From Paratrimastix pyriformis (Eukaryota; Preaxostyla; Paratrimastigidae): a stretch of DNA of 25,000 nt. The notes under the pieces were generated by a model, which was not told where the DNA came from, made no database searches, and saw only the letters and a list, made by a program, of their open reading frames with translations. The translations under genes were made by a program, and so were the position numbers. How positions within the stretch are numbered: position 1 is the first letter of the stretch; each line of letters opens with the position of its first letter. Positions 11,601 through 21,619 of the stretch are shown here, one piece after another. The stretch is from NCBI GenBank assembly GCA_027972325.1, contig JAPMOS010000094.1, positions 67,501-92,500 of the forward strand, written 5' to 3'.

Positions 11601-13703
11601 ATGGGAAGGAAAAAATCGCATTACGTTCCTCCGCCTCCGCCTCCATTCGACACCTTTCTCACAGGCCTTCCCTCCGATCTTGTTCCTCTTTTGATGAAGA
11701 CGTCAGACTGCCCGACCATCACCTACATGCAATTACTTGGCCTGTCACACGGAATTCGGTTGGCCATTCGTGGTGCGGCTCGCGAGCTCGCCTTTGAGAA
11801 AAAATACGACGAAAGAGCCCCCATCCCCCTTGTGCCTCTCGAGGCGTTGACTGCCCTGATCAGGCCCTGCAAGAAACTTGCGAATCTCTCTCTGATCAAT
11901 CAGCAGATCGGGGTCTTCGCTTATGGTTCTGTGACCGCCTGCGCTGCCTGGATTGATGAGGCCTTTGCTGGTCACCAGCCACTGGCACAACTCCGTGCCC
12001 CAATGTGCCCCTTTGTGATGGCTTTCTTGTCCCGGCAACACAGCTCCGACTTGGAGGAGCTCCGCCTCGATGGCGGTACCACTTCGGTGACCACTGCCCT
12101 GCTGACCGCCCTGGGAGAATCCTGCCCCAGGCTCCGGACATTGCACCTTCCCAAGAGCGTCAGGGCTCGATTCGAGCTCACTGCGCTGGGCCCACTGAAA
12201 CACACACTGGAGGAAATCTGCTTCCCTTCGAACGTTGTTGTTACACACCTCCAAAATGTCGTCCCCAAACTGAAGGTCCTCAGCTTGCTCCGACCAACGG
12301 CCGACTTTTCTGCTGTCGTGCCCCACTTGACCCACTTGACCCTCTGGGAGAGCGCAGGCACGGAGCGCTTCGACTTTCACCCCCAATTGGAGTCGCTTGT
12401 GATGCGCCGGTGCCCCAGTGTCAACCTATCCCGGGTGCTGAAGCCCAATCACTCACTCAGGGTACTCGTCCTTCACCAGTGCCTGGATGAGGTCCAACTG
12501 CGCACCGACGTCCTGCCCGCCCTTGGTCAAATCACCCGCCTCGAGTTCAGCGCTCGGGCGTCATTCCTCCTGCCCCTCCGCCTGGCCAGCAGCCACCTCC
12601 GCTCACTCGACTTGAAGCGGCTGATCCTCTCGGCCCAATCCAGCCTGACACTTGACTGCCCGGGCCTGGAGGAGCTTGTCCTGCCCACCTTCGAAAACGC
12701 GCAGGCGCCCTATGCCCTCTCCCTGATTGGTTGTCCCCGTCTGCGCCGCCTGGTAGGGCCCCAGATTGGGGAGGACCCGGTGCCCGCGGTCACGGCCTGG
12801 GAAGAGGCCTTGCTTCCTCAATTCGGGCCATCGCTCCATGAGCTGACCGAGATCTGGACCGCCCATCTCGCGCCTCTTGAAACCCTGCGATTACGCACAC
12901 ACCACCTCACCCTACTGGGCGTGCACCTCGTCGGGCCTGGCCTCTTCTCGCGGAGCGATTCTGCTTATTTGCGGGTCCCGCCGACTTCCACGTGCTTCCT
13001 TGACCACCTGCCATTGTCGGACCACCTCCACCGTCTCGATGCCACGCTCCACCAGGTCGACGACCGCATGGTCGTGGATGCCGCAGGGCTTCGGGTCGCC
13101 TGCCTGAGCAGTGGTGACGGCGCCACAGAAGAGATCTGGCCAACCTTTCGTGGCTGCCCGGCCCTCTCCGTTCTGTATCTTCACGCGCCGAAAGTCCATT
13201 TGCACATCGAAGATGGCTCGAGGTTGCCGCCGCTGCAACTTCGAAGCCTTGCGATCGACGGGTGCCGACAAGGTCTCGATGTGAGTGTGACCTCCTGCCT
13301 GGAGCACAGAGGCGCCTGTCTGCGGCAGCTCCGGCTGCCCTACCCCACCCCGGAGACCTGGCCTCGCCTGGTGGCAGCCCTGACGGCCCTGCCCCAGCTA
13401 ACCAGCCTGGAGTTGGTCCTGGGGGACACCGCGGATCAGGCCGACATCGGGCTGGCCTGCCCGCACCTGCGCCGGCTGACCCTGGAGGCACCCCGGAGCG
13501 TCGCCGGGCGGCTCGGGAGGGTGATTCTCGACTGTCCGCGGTTGGAGGAGCTCCTGGTGCTGTGTGACATTGACCGGCTCGACGTGGTGGCGCGGGACCG
13601 GCAGACCATGCTCTACATCGGTGCCAGCAACGCCGACATTCAGAGACGGCTGGCCGCCCGGTTTCTCGGGGCACGTGTGGAGCAGGCCGCGCGGCCATGG
13701 TAA
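11601..13703 (+). CDS. Intact F-box-like/LRR protein, 700 aa
   Basis: A single intronless frame. After a basic start and a run of six prolines comes an F-box-like stretch, LTGLPSDLVPLLMKTSDCP, ending AARELAFEKKYD, at about residues 17-70. The same module opens the paralogue at 6783-9236. The rest is leucine-rich repeat of irregular length, with recurring patterns such as CPRLRTLHLP, CPGLEELVLP, CPRLRRLVGP and CPHLRRLTLEAP, which resemble cysteine-containing LRRs. No transmembrane segment or signal peptide is seen, so a cytosolic or nuclear role is likely, perhaps as a ubiquitin-ligase substrate adaptor if the F-box is real. The first ATG in the frame is used. The gene appears functional, unlike its frameshifted relative. 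Confidence 0.8.
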   Translation: MGRKKSHYVPPPPPPFDTFLTGLPSDLVPLLMKTSDCPTITYMQLLGLSHGIRLAIRGAARELAFEKKYDERAPIPLVPLEALTALIRPCKKLANLSLINQQIGVFAYGSVTACAAWIDEAFAGHQPLAQLRAPMCPFVMAFLSRQHSSDLEELRLDGGTTSVTTALLTALGESCPRLRTLHLPKSVRARFELTALGPLKHTLEEICFPSNVVVTHLQNVVPKLKVLSLLRPTADFSAVVPHLTHLTLWESAGTERFDFHPQLESLVMRRCPSVNLSRVLKPNHSLRVLVLHQCLDEVQLRTDVLPALGQITRLEFSARASFLLPLRLASSHLRSLDLKRLILSAQSSLTLDCPGLEELVLPTFENAQAPYALSLIGCPRLRRLVGPQIGEDPVPAVTAWEEALLPQFGPSLHELTEIWTAHLAPLETLRLRTHHLTLLGVHLVGPGLFSRSDSAYLRVPPTSTCFLDHLPLSDHLHRLDATLHQVDDRMVVDAAGLRVACLSSGDGATEEIWPTFRGCPALSVLYLHAPKVHLHIEDGSRLPPLQLRSLAIDGCRQGLDVSVTSCLEHRGACLRQLRLPYPTPETWPRLVAALTALPQLTSLELVLGDTADQADIGLACPHLRRLTLEAPRSVAGRLGRVILDCPRLEELLVLCDIDRLDVVARDRQTMLYIGASNADIQRRLAARFLGARVEQAARPW

Positions 13704-14104
13704 CGGGGAGAGGACGATGAAATGTTCGCACCTTGATCGCAATGAAGAGAAGGGGAAGGTGAAGCAATCATCCACCCACCAAGGAGCCCTAGCTATAGTG
13801 AAGCCTCTTGGCTTCAGGGGGGGGGGGGGAATGCGGGATCCCGAAGACACCCAAAACTCGTCCCACGGTGGCGAACCCCGGGCGGGCTGTCCCAGTCGTG
13901 GGCGTCGCCGTCTGCTTCATCCCGCGCCGCCCGGATCCCCCACATTCTCAGAGGGCCCTTTTCGATTGCCAATTAATTGCTTTTCGAAAATCGGACGGCG
14001 CGTGGTACTCTTTTGGCTTCCCAAGGGGGGAGAGGAGAGGGGGGGGAGAGGGTAAACGAAACAAAACGGAAAAAAACACCAAAAAACGCAACATGCCCCC
14101 GATC
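13704..14104. other. Tail-to-tail intergenic gap
   Basis: This lies between the LRR gene (plus) and the eIF3a gene (minus). It has a short poly-G run at about 13818-13829. The 17-bp string CCCACGGTGGCGAACCC at 13862-13878 repeats 14129-14145, which encodes the conserved GFATVG near the end of eIF3a. It may be a trace of a duplicated last exon. Nothing else is supported. Confidence 0.45.
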
Positions 14105-16997
14105 TTACCGGGCGCGGCCATCCCGGCCCACGGTGGCGAACCCGTCATCACCCCCCGAGGGCCCCGCGGGCCGTGGCCTGCTGTCCCGGTCGCGCCACGA
14201 GGGCCGGCCGCCAGCCGGGGCGGGTGCCTCCCGCGGGGCCGGTTGCTCCTCACGGCGGGCCTCCTCCCGGGGCCGCTCGTCCCGGCCATAGCGTGGAGGC
14301 TCGTCCCGACCATAGCGCGGAGCTTCATCGCGGCCATAGCGCGGGGCCTCGTCCCGGCCATAGCGTGGAGGCTCGTCCCGGCCATAGCGTGGGGCCTCGT
14401 CACGGCCGTAGCTCGAGGATGAAGGGCCTTCACGCTCGCTGTCCCGGCCGTAGCCGGAGGAGCGGGGTGGCTGGTAGGCCCGGCTGGCGCCCGTGCGGGA
14501 GCGCCAGTCGCCGCCGGTGCTCTCGCGGACTGGCTCCCGCTCTGGGATGGGATGACGGCGATGGGATGGTGGTATGGTGAGTTGAGTCATGGGATGGGGA
14601 TGGGTGGGTGATGAGGGCAAGTGGTGGCGGTGGCGGTGGATGGGGGAGACGAGGAAACGGCACGATCCAGGAGTTGGGGCGTGGCGCTTCGATGCGCGCG
14701 CGAGGAATGGGATGGTGGTGGTGGCGTCACGTGTGAGTTGCTTGTGAGTGTTCCTGCGGGGACGGTGCCGCCCAAACGACAGACCGGGCATCCGCTCGGG
14801 TTCCCGTTCGCGTTCGCGTTCCCGCTCCGGCTCGCGCTCGCGTTCCGGCTGCCGCTCCGGCTCGCGCTCGCGCTCCGCCTCCCGGCGCTCCTCCGGCTGC
14901 TGCTGCTGCTGGGCCGGCGCCGCGGCGCCCGCCTGTTGTTGTTGCTGCTGCTGCAGCTTGGCCAGCCGCCGGCGCTCCATCCAGCTGAGGGGCGCCCCAC
15001 CCGCTGCCGCGGCGGGGGCCGGGGCGGAGGCCGCGGGCGCGGGCCGGCGCCAGGAATCGCGCTGTTCGGGTTCCCGCTCGCGCTCGGGTTCCCGCTCGGG
15101 TTCGGCCTTGCGGCGGGCGTCCTCCTCCTCGCGGGCGCGCCGGTCGGCGGCCTCGCGGGCCTCGTCCTCCGCCCGGCGGCGCTCCTCCTCCTCCTCCTCG
15201 GCCTGGGTGTGTGTGCGTGGGATGGGATGGGATGGGATGGGATGGGATGGGATGGGATGATGGGTGTGCGGACGGGTGCGGACATGCGGGGTCAGGATGG
15301 GGGCGCGGGTTGCTGTGTGTCTGTGTGGAGCAAGTCAGGGGTTGTTGTGTCATTGTTGTTGTGTCATTGTTGTTGTGTCATTGTTGTTGTGTCATTGTTG
15401 TTGTGTCATTGTTGTTGTGTCATTGTTGTTGTGTCATTGTTGTTGTGTCATTGTTGTTGTGTCATTGTTGTCATTGTGTCATTGTTGTGTCAGACCTTCC
15501 TCCGCTCGGCCTCCCGGCGCTCCTCCTCCTCCTCCTCGGCCCGCTGCCGGGCCTCCTCCTCGGCCCGCCGGGCGGCCTCCTCGGCCTCACGCTGGGCAAC
15601 GTACTTCGCCCGACGGGCCTCAACCATGGCCATGAAGGCATCCCGCTCTGCGAGTCCCAGAAACAGACAGGCGGGGTGCGTGAGTGTGAGTGTGAGTGTG
15701 AGTGTGCCCATGACCATGCCGAGACCATGCCGAGACAGAAGGGGACACAAATCGTGTCTGAGGTGCGCTGCGGGGCGAGGGATGATGGCGGTGATGATCC
15801 CGACCCTGGTGTGGGCATGTCGATGTGGGCTGGTGGGTGGCTGGTGGGTGGTATGGGGGGCATGTCAGGGGTGATATGTACTATATGGAGTGTGTGGGGA
15901 GCATGTCGGGGGGGGGGGGGGGGGGGGGTGGGATCTACCGACCGGCGGTCATGCCGGAGAGGCGCTGGTGGATGGCGCTGCCCCGGACCCAGTCCTGCCG
16001 GTGCTGCTCAAGCAGGCTCCGGAGCCGCTCCTGCGGGGGGTTGAGGTGGTGGTTGGTGGCGGGTGGTGGCGGGGCGTCGAGGTGAGACAAGTGTCCAGCC
16101 GTGGGAGGCGGATGGGGGGGCTGGGGGGCTGGACGGGGGGTGCAGACCTCGTGGACGCGGCGGCCCTCCTCGTCGGCCCGGGCGGTGGCCTCCTTGCGCG
16201 GGGTCCACTCGGCCTCCCGCAGGGCCCGGGTCACGTGATGCTGCCGGGCAACTTGTTTCTGTTGGGGGGTGGGTTGGGGGTGGGGTGGGAAAATGGGTGA
16301 GATCGGAGCCCCGCCAGCGCCACACCCACACAGCCGCGTGGCCTCGCCCGCCCGCCGCCGCCGCCGCCGCCACCCAGCAACACCACCCCATCATACACCA
16401 CCACAAGCAGCAGCAGCACCCGATCATACACCACCACCACCACCAGCACCACCCGATCATACACCACCACCACAAACCTGGAGCCGCTTCTCGGCGTCCT
16501 CCTGTGCCTTGCGCTGCTCGACGGCCTTCTTCTCGAGCAGGGCCCGCCGTGCGACGGCGTCCACCTTGGCCAGCTGGTCCTTGGTGATGGCAAGCTTCAT
16601 GGCGGCGGCCTGCTTGGTCTGCTCGGCCAGCTCGGCCTCCTCGGCCAGCTTGCGGCGGTGCTCCTCATCTCGCTTGCGGGCCTCCTCCTGCATGCGACGC
16701 TTCTCGGCCTCCTTCATCTGGGCCGCCTGGGCCGCCGCCCGCTGCTCCTCCTGGGCCGCCTGGAAAAAGGGAGAGATGGTGGTGGTGGTGGGGTGCGGGG
16801 GGTGAGAAGGTGGGTTGGGTGCGGGGGGCGGCGCGTGTGGATTTTTTTTTTTTTTGCACAGGTCGGGGGGCGTTCCTCTGTCCAACAGGCGACAGACACG
16901 GCACGGCACCTTCAGCCACTCAGACAGGAGGCAGGCCAACGGACCACCCGCTGGGCGTCCCGCTCGGCCTGCTCCTTGCGGCGTTCGATGACACACA

Positions 16998-17034
<37 letters not shown>

Positions 17035-18297
17035 AGCACACACACACACCAGCACACACACACAGACGGACCACCCGCTGGGCGTCCCGCTCGGCCTGCT
17101 CCTTGCGGCGTTCGATGAGGGCCTTCCGCTCGACGATCCGGGTGTGCTCGGCCTCGAACCGGGCCAGCACCTCAGCCATCAGCTTCCGCTTCGCCTCGGC
17201 CCGCTGGACCTGCGGTGAGCAGGGCGGGGGATGGGGCAGGGGCGGGAGCGGGATGGGCAGAGGTTGGTATCGAACGGGCGCGCGACAATGGCATCATCAT
17301 TATCATTCATCATCATCATCATACGGCCAGCCAGAGCACAGCCCCCACAGGCACGGCACAGGGACGGACCATGATCTCGGGACGGATCAGACAGCACAGA
17401 CAGCACAGACAGCACAGACAGCACAGACACATCATCATCATCATAGGCACAGCAGACGGACCATGATCTCGGGGCGGATGGCCTGGACGGCCTGGCGCAG
17501 GTTGACCGCCAGCCGGGTCAGCTGCGAGCGGACATTCTCCGAGGCGAAGAACCGCGTATCGAAGTGCACCGCGTTCTCAGTGTGGTTCAGCCGGGCGCTC
17601 AGATGGCCTGCCCCACACGGAGGGTGGTGGTGGTGGTGGTGGTGGTGGTGGTGGTGGTGGTGGTGGTGTGGTGGTGGTGGTGGTGCAGGAGGTGAGGTTA
17701 TGAGGGGCAGACACACACGGAATGATCATCACCCCCAACCGCACATGGACCACAGAGCCAGCTAGTCAGCCAGCCGTCCATCCAGCCCCAGGCCATCCAG
17801 CCAGCCAGCCAGCGAGACACAGGCACACAGCTCGACAGCCAGCGAGACACAGGCACACAGCCAACCCGACAGCGGACCATCGCGGACGGCGCGGAGGAGG
17901 GCCCGCTCGAGAAGGGGCATGGCGGGGAGGCCGGTGAGCCGCTGCAGGTCGGGCAGGGCGATGACATCGTACACGCGGGCCGTCTGGATGAGGACGCGGG
18001 TGACCATCACCTCGCGCAGCAGGGGGGCGTACTTCTCCAGGGACGCGTCGCCCCGCAGCACTTCCAGCGAGGCATCGAGGCGCGACTGGGGGGGTGAGGA
18101 GGGGGGAAGGGAAGGGTGAGTGGATGTGAGTTTGAGGCTGCTTGGCGAGGTCACTGGTGATGGTGCCGTGGCTGGTGATGACTGATGATGATGGTGGTGG
18201 TGGCTGGTGATGGTGGCTGGTGGTGGCTGGTGATGATGATGGTGGTGGTGGCTGGTGATGATGATGACGATGACTACTGGTGGTGGAGCTGATGACA

Positions 18298-18330
<33 letters not shown>

Positions 18331-20110
18331 CGGCGGCTGGTGATATGTTCTTACGAACCTGCAGATCGCGGGGGCAGAACTGGGTCTCGAAGAGCTCGTA
18401 GATGCGGGCAATCTCGGGCCTGACCATGGCCAGCAGCCCCTTGGAAACCAACTCGGCCAGGTGCTCCTGCCGCGACAGGGCCACCGAGAAGTTCAGCATG
18501 TCCGCCATCCGCCGCAGGCGCTCCTTGCCCAGGTCGTAGTCCACGCAGGTGCCCATCCGCCGGTCCAGCGGCACCGCCAGCGCACCCAGAAGCACGTGGG
18601 CCGCCATCCTGTGGGGGTGGGCGTGCGTGGGTGGGATGCGTGGGTGGGACAGCGAACGGGGGCGTGAGGTTGGGTGGAACCTCAAGAACCCACCCAGCCA
18701 ACATAACCCAGGGGTAATACAGACACCCACACACAGCCAACCCGGGCGGGGGTAACACAGACACCCAGCCAACACAACCCGGGCGGGGGTAACATACGCC
18801 CAGTCAACACAACAACCCAGGGGTACTGCAGACGTCTGGGCCTCCTGCTCGGTGAGGGTCTTCTTGAGGGTCTTGGAGAGGACCAGCAGCTTAAACCAGG
18901 TGTTCGAGTAGAAGAGCAGGTGCTTCGACACCCAGAAGATCTGGGCCAGCTTCTCGTAGAACGAGGCCATCATCTGGGGCTTGAGCGGGGTGTCGGAGAG
19001 CGACATCAACCCCTGGATATCCTCGATCGACCGGAAGGCCTCCTGCCACAGCTCCAGGGTGGCCGCCGTCTCCAGCTGGGCAAAGCGGATCTCCAGGTGG
19101 ATCTGCAGGCTGTCCGGGGTGCTCAGGGGCAGCGGGGCAGTCTAGGGGTCCACGGGGGGGTGGTGTCGACATCATCGATGATGTGGGGGAAAAAATATTC
19201 AGTAAATTATCGATCGAATCGAAAAAAAAGTACACCAAACCCATCACCACGGAAAAAAGGGATGGAGGAGAGACCTGGAAGGGGCTCGGGTTGAGCTTCA
19301 TCTTCTGGACGCCCTGCAGATGCATGCGCAGGGTCTCCGTCAGGCGGCGGAACTCGTTGGTCCGCTTGAATTTGGTGCAAAAATCGAAGGCGCACTTGCA
19401 GGTGGCCTAACGGGGACAGTTGGGAGGGTATGGAGGGGATCATGCAATGAATAATGCCGTTCGATCTGTGCTTGTGGGTTTTGAGCACGAACCTTGTAGA
19501 GGGGCTCCAACTTGGTGGTGACACGGAGCAGGTCGAGGATGTTCCGGTAGGTTTCCCAGAGAAACTTGATCCAGGGAGTAACCACCTCCCGATCGGTGCG
19601 ATCCTTGGCCCTTTCACCGCTCACCAGGGACAGGGCAAGAGTTTCGGGAGTCTCCTCGTCGAGATCGTCCAGGGACAACATCATCTTATCGGCCTTCTCT
19701 TGGGCATCACGCGCATAATCTTGGGCCTTGGTCAGGAGGCGCTCCATCACCTTCCCCAACGATTGCACATTGACGTGCTGGGTGAGAGAACGGTATTGCA
19801 TGAGACCATCCTTGCAAGTCCGGGCTTTGCGGAGTTCCACGCAAAGATCAACATAGAGGAAGGCAACGTCATCATAGACGGGAGTCCACTCTGCGCGCTG
19901 GTTCCGGCGTGCTTTGTTAATAAGAGCAGAGTGAAGAGTCTCAAGGGCTGCGGGTTTCTGGCCAACCGCAATGAGTTCTGAAGGACCAATGTCCCAACCC
20001 CCCAAGAGTCCCCAACCGATAAATTATGATCATCTTCAACAAAGAGCTTGCCACAGACGTTGAGCGCGGCTGAGAGCCGACTCGGGACGTACGGGAGCGC
20101 CTGGGTACAT
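14105..20110 (-). CDS. EIF3A: Eukaryotic translation initiation factor 3 subunit A, 14 exons
   Basis: Minus-strand exons: 20110-20059, 19977-19493, 19406-19275, 19141-18834, 18608-18359, 18085-17878, 17607-17462, 17209-17072, 16759-16478, 16258-16148, 16030-15943, 15647-15496, 15202-14785, 14541-14105. They sum to 3207 nt, exactly 1069 codons. Human eIF3a aligns throughout: DRTDREVVTPWIKFLWETYR, LELWQEAFRSIEDIQGL, MAAHVLLGALAVPLD and SGMTAERDAFMAMV. The PCI region is at about 320-510, a charged coiled coil at 530-840, then a Gln run, and a tail with six YGRDE(A/P)PR-type octapeptides. The end, DDGFATV, matches human DEDGWTTV. eIF3a is the core scaffold of eIF3, binding the 40S subunit during start-codon scanning. 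The gene is about two thirds as long in protein as the human one, mainly from a shorter repeat tail. Confidence 0.95.
15218..15490 (+). repeat. GGGAT array and 14-nt minisatellite in eIF3a intron 12
   Basis: Two arrays share the 293-nt intron 12 (15203-15495). GGGAT units run at 15219-15258. CATTGTTGTTGTGT (14 nt) repeats about nine times at 15345-15475, with shortened units next to the donor. The minus-strand donor reads AAG then GTCTGACACAACAATGAC, so the repeat begins right at the splice site. Confidence 0.92.
15908..15928 (+). repeat. 21-nt poly-G run in eIF3a intron 11
   Basis: An uninterrupted G run a few bases inside the intron (15 nt past the exon 11 donor on the minus strand). On the transcript it is a C run. 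Confidence 0.9.
16939..17064 (+). repeat. Exact 53-bp copy of the exon 8 end, plus CA array, in eIF3a intron 8
   Basis: 16939-16991 is identical to 17066-17118, the last 47 bp of exon 8 with its GTCCG donor. Between them lies a CA dinucleotide array (about 16994-17064, interrupted by CAGCACA units). On the transcript the order is exon 8, donor, GT repeat, second exon end, second donor. Use of the second donor would read through the GT repeat in a different frame, so the first donor is the productive one. Confidence 0.95.
17355..17430 (+). repeat. Copy of exon 7 end and donor, plus AGACAGCAC array, in eIF3a intron 7
   Basis: ACGGACCATGATCTCGGGAC at 17364-17383 repeats the exon 7 border at 17457-17476 with one base difference. 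The string covers the final codons (PEIM) and the GTCCG donor. Next to it are about four units of AGACAGCAC (17388-17429). Confidence 0.88.
17622..17877 (+). repeat. GGT array and CCAGCGAGACACAGGCACAC tandem repeat in eIF3a intron 6
   Basis: GGT units run at about 17623-17681. At 17806-17863 a unit of 29 nt that includes AGCCAGCGAGACACAGGCAC occurs twice. This second repeat lies just inside the donor of exon 6, with the donor itself at 17877. Confidence 0.88.
18150..18340 (+). repeat. GGTGAT/GATGAT/GGTGGCT repeats in eIF3a intron 5
   Basis: Mixed trinucleotide repeat (CAT and CAC on the transcript strand), with a GGCTGGTGATG motif recurring at irregular spacing. It fills most of the 273-nt intron. 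Confidence 0.9.
18665..18833 (+). repeat. Repeated donor-proximal unit in eIF3a intron 4
   Basis: On the transcript strand the donor GTCTGCAGTACCCCTGGGTT recurs as GTCTGTGTTACCCCCGCCCG and GTCTGTATTACCCCTGGGTT, with a GTATGTTACCCCCGCC version as well. Each unit of about 40-60 nt rebuilds a GTCTG donor-like site and shares GTTGGCTGGGTG. Confidence 0.82.
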
Positions 20111-20702
20111 CGTTCTCTCGATGTTGGCAAGGAACACCGGGGTCGAGTGCACTATGAGCTTGTTCTCTTACAGTCTTTCTCTTCGCCATCACGGTCAGGC
20201 CCCCGACGGGAAGCGCCTGGGAACATATCTCCCAACCCCATTGAACAACCTCCTTCTTCAATTCGCATTCACACGGGACATCCCTCTCCATCTGTTATCC
20301 GTTAAAAGGCAGAGCTGGAAAAAAAAAAAGAGTGAGGCCGAATCGTCGTTGTTCTCGAAAGAGTGGTGGCGTGGTGGTATCGGCAAGATGCGCTCCAGGT
20401 CCTGGATTGAGGTTGGTGCGTGAGATCGGAGAAGAACGCCCGATAACCCAGAAAACTGCAGTTCCCAACGAGCGGCTTTCGCGGTGTGCTGTATTTACGC
20501 GTTGGGGGAAGGGACGCGATGCCCAAGTCGGCACCGCCAGGGTGTGGTGAGACCCCAAACAAATGAAGAGTCCGTCATCTCGACCCGCTCACGCACGGGA
20601 GAAAAAAGGAAAAGGCATTGGTGGGAATGGGAATACAACGAGAGAAAAACAGGAAAGGGAGTTGGGGTGTGTCCAAGAAAACGGGGGCGATCAGGCAGTT
20701 AT
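20111..20702. other. Intergenic region upstream of eIF3a
   Basis: This contains the 5' flank of eIF3a and the 3' flank of the SH3-PH gene; both run on the minus strand. A 10-nt A run sits at 20320-20329. No open frame here resembles a known protein, and no tRNA-like boxes were seen. Confidence 0.5.
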
Positions 20703-21619
20703 TCAGGAGTTCTTGGCCGCGTTGATGGCTGTGAGAGGAAGTAACGAAGAGTGAGCCGTGGTGGGCGCGCCGAACACGACAGACCCGTGACCCAACCGTT
20801 CATCTCGAGACCGTTCTCGGCGCAAATAAAATACTCCTATGAACATGACCAAACTGTGTCAGAAGCCCGGTTACGCCCCCGAAACCCAAACCTTTTCCTT
20901 GTTTGAGCCAGGGAAAGTGATGTGGAAGCAATAGTTCTTGCCGGTAGCCTCCTCGCCACTCTTGATTTCGCTCCCAGCGATATTGATCTGGCCGGCGGGC
21001 TTGGCGTCGTTCTGCTCGTGATAAAAATCGGGAGATCAGGCGAATGAGAACCGGAAATGGGCAGAAATGCAACCGACCTTCTTGGCATAGTAGGACAGCG
21101 TCTTATCACGGAGAACAAACCACCGCTTTTTCCAGTTCTTCCGAATGTGACCTGATAAAAGCAACGCAAAGGTGAGCCCCCCAAAAAATTGGAGCTTTCG
21201 TTGAAACAGACCCTGCTTTGTGAGATAACCCTCCTTTGGACCCACCTGAACGGGCTGTTTGGACTCCTCGGCAGGAGCCTTTAGCGAGTGATAGAAGTGT
21301 GTGAGCCCAAAATGATCGAGGAATGCAAGCGAGGCGTACCTGTTGCTGTTCCACCTCATCCTCGTTCATCTCCTGAACGAAGTTGTAGGGAAAAAGACCA
21401 ACGCGACCACGAAGTTCACCCTTCCACATCCCCGATTCCTAATTCGAAAAAAGCACGACGAAAAAAACCGGGTGTCATCGGGTCAAATTCAACAAAACTG
21501 ACGTGCTTCTCAATCAAGTCAATAATCTCACCCTCCTTGAAAGAGAGTTCATTGGGCACACGAGCCTGGAAATCAAACTGGGCCTGAAGGCGAACCCTGC
21601 GTGGTTGTTCTGCGCTCAT
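20703..21619 (-). CDS. SH3-PH domain adaptor protein, seven exons
   Basis: Minus-strand exons: 21619-21503, 21438-21340, 21278-21212, 21151-21078, 21011-20892, 20836-20785, 20728-20703. They give 184 aa. Residues about 8-65 form an SH3 domain: QAQFDFQARVPNELSFKEGE (ALYDY-like), then GMWKGELRGRVGLFPYNFV with the ligand-binding Trp, Pro and Tyr. Residues about 88-182 form a PH domain: KEGYLTKQGHIRKNWKKRWF and VLRDKTLSYYAKK, closing with the helix around NGWVTAINAAKN with its invariant Trp. Such proteins link membrane phosphoinositides to proline-rich partners in actin and endocytic signalling; the partner is unknown. Introns are 55-66 nt. The acceptor of exon 5 is a GAGCAG tandem, so one Gln may be included or skipped (21014 or 21011). 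Confidence 0.9.

Noticed and set aside
15345-15475. Regular short repeats that might suggest a CRISPR array
   Set aside because: The 14-nt units are directly tandem with no unique spacers, and the setting is a eukaryotic intron.
14621-15874. 417-codon plus-strand frame opposite eIF3a
   Set aside because: It mirrors the Arg/Glu-rich exons 12-13 and GTTGTTGTGTCATT minisatellite; it has no known domain and eIF3a is secure on the other strand.
20332-20550. Possible tRNA-like segment and open frames between eIF3a and the SH3-PH gene
   Set aside because: No B-box or matching acceptor stem could be found, and the frames have no similarity to known proteins.
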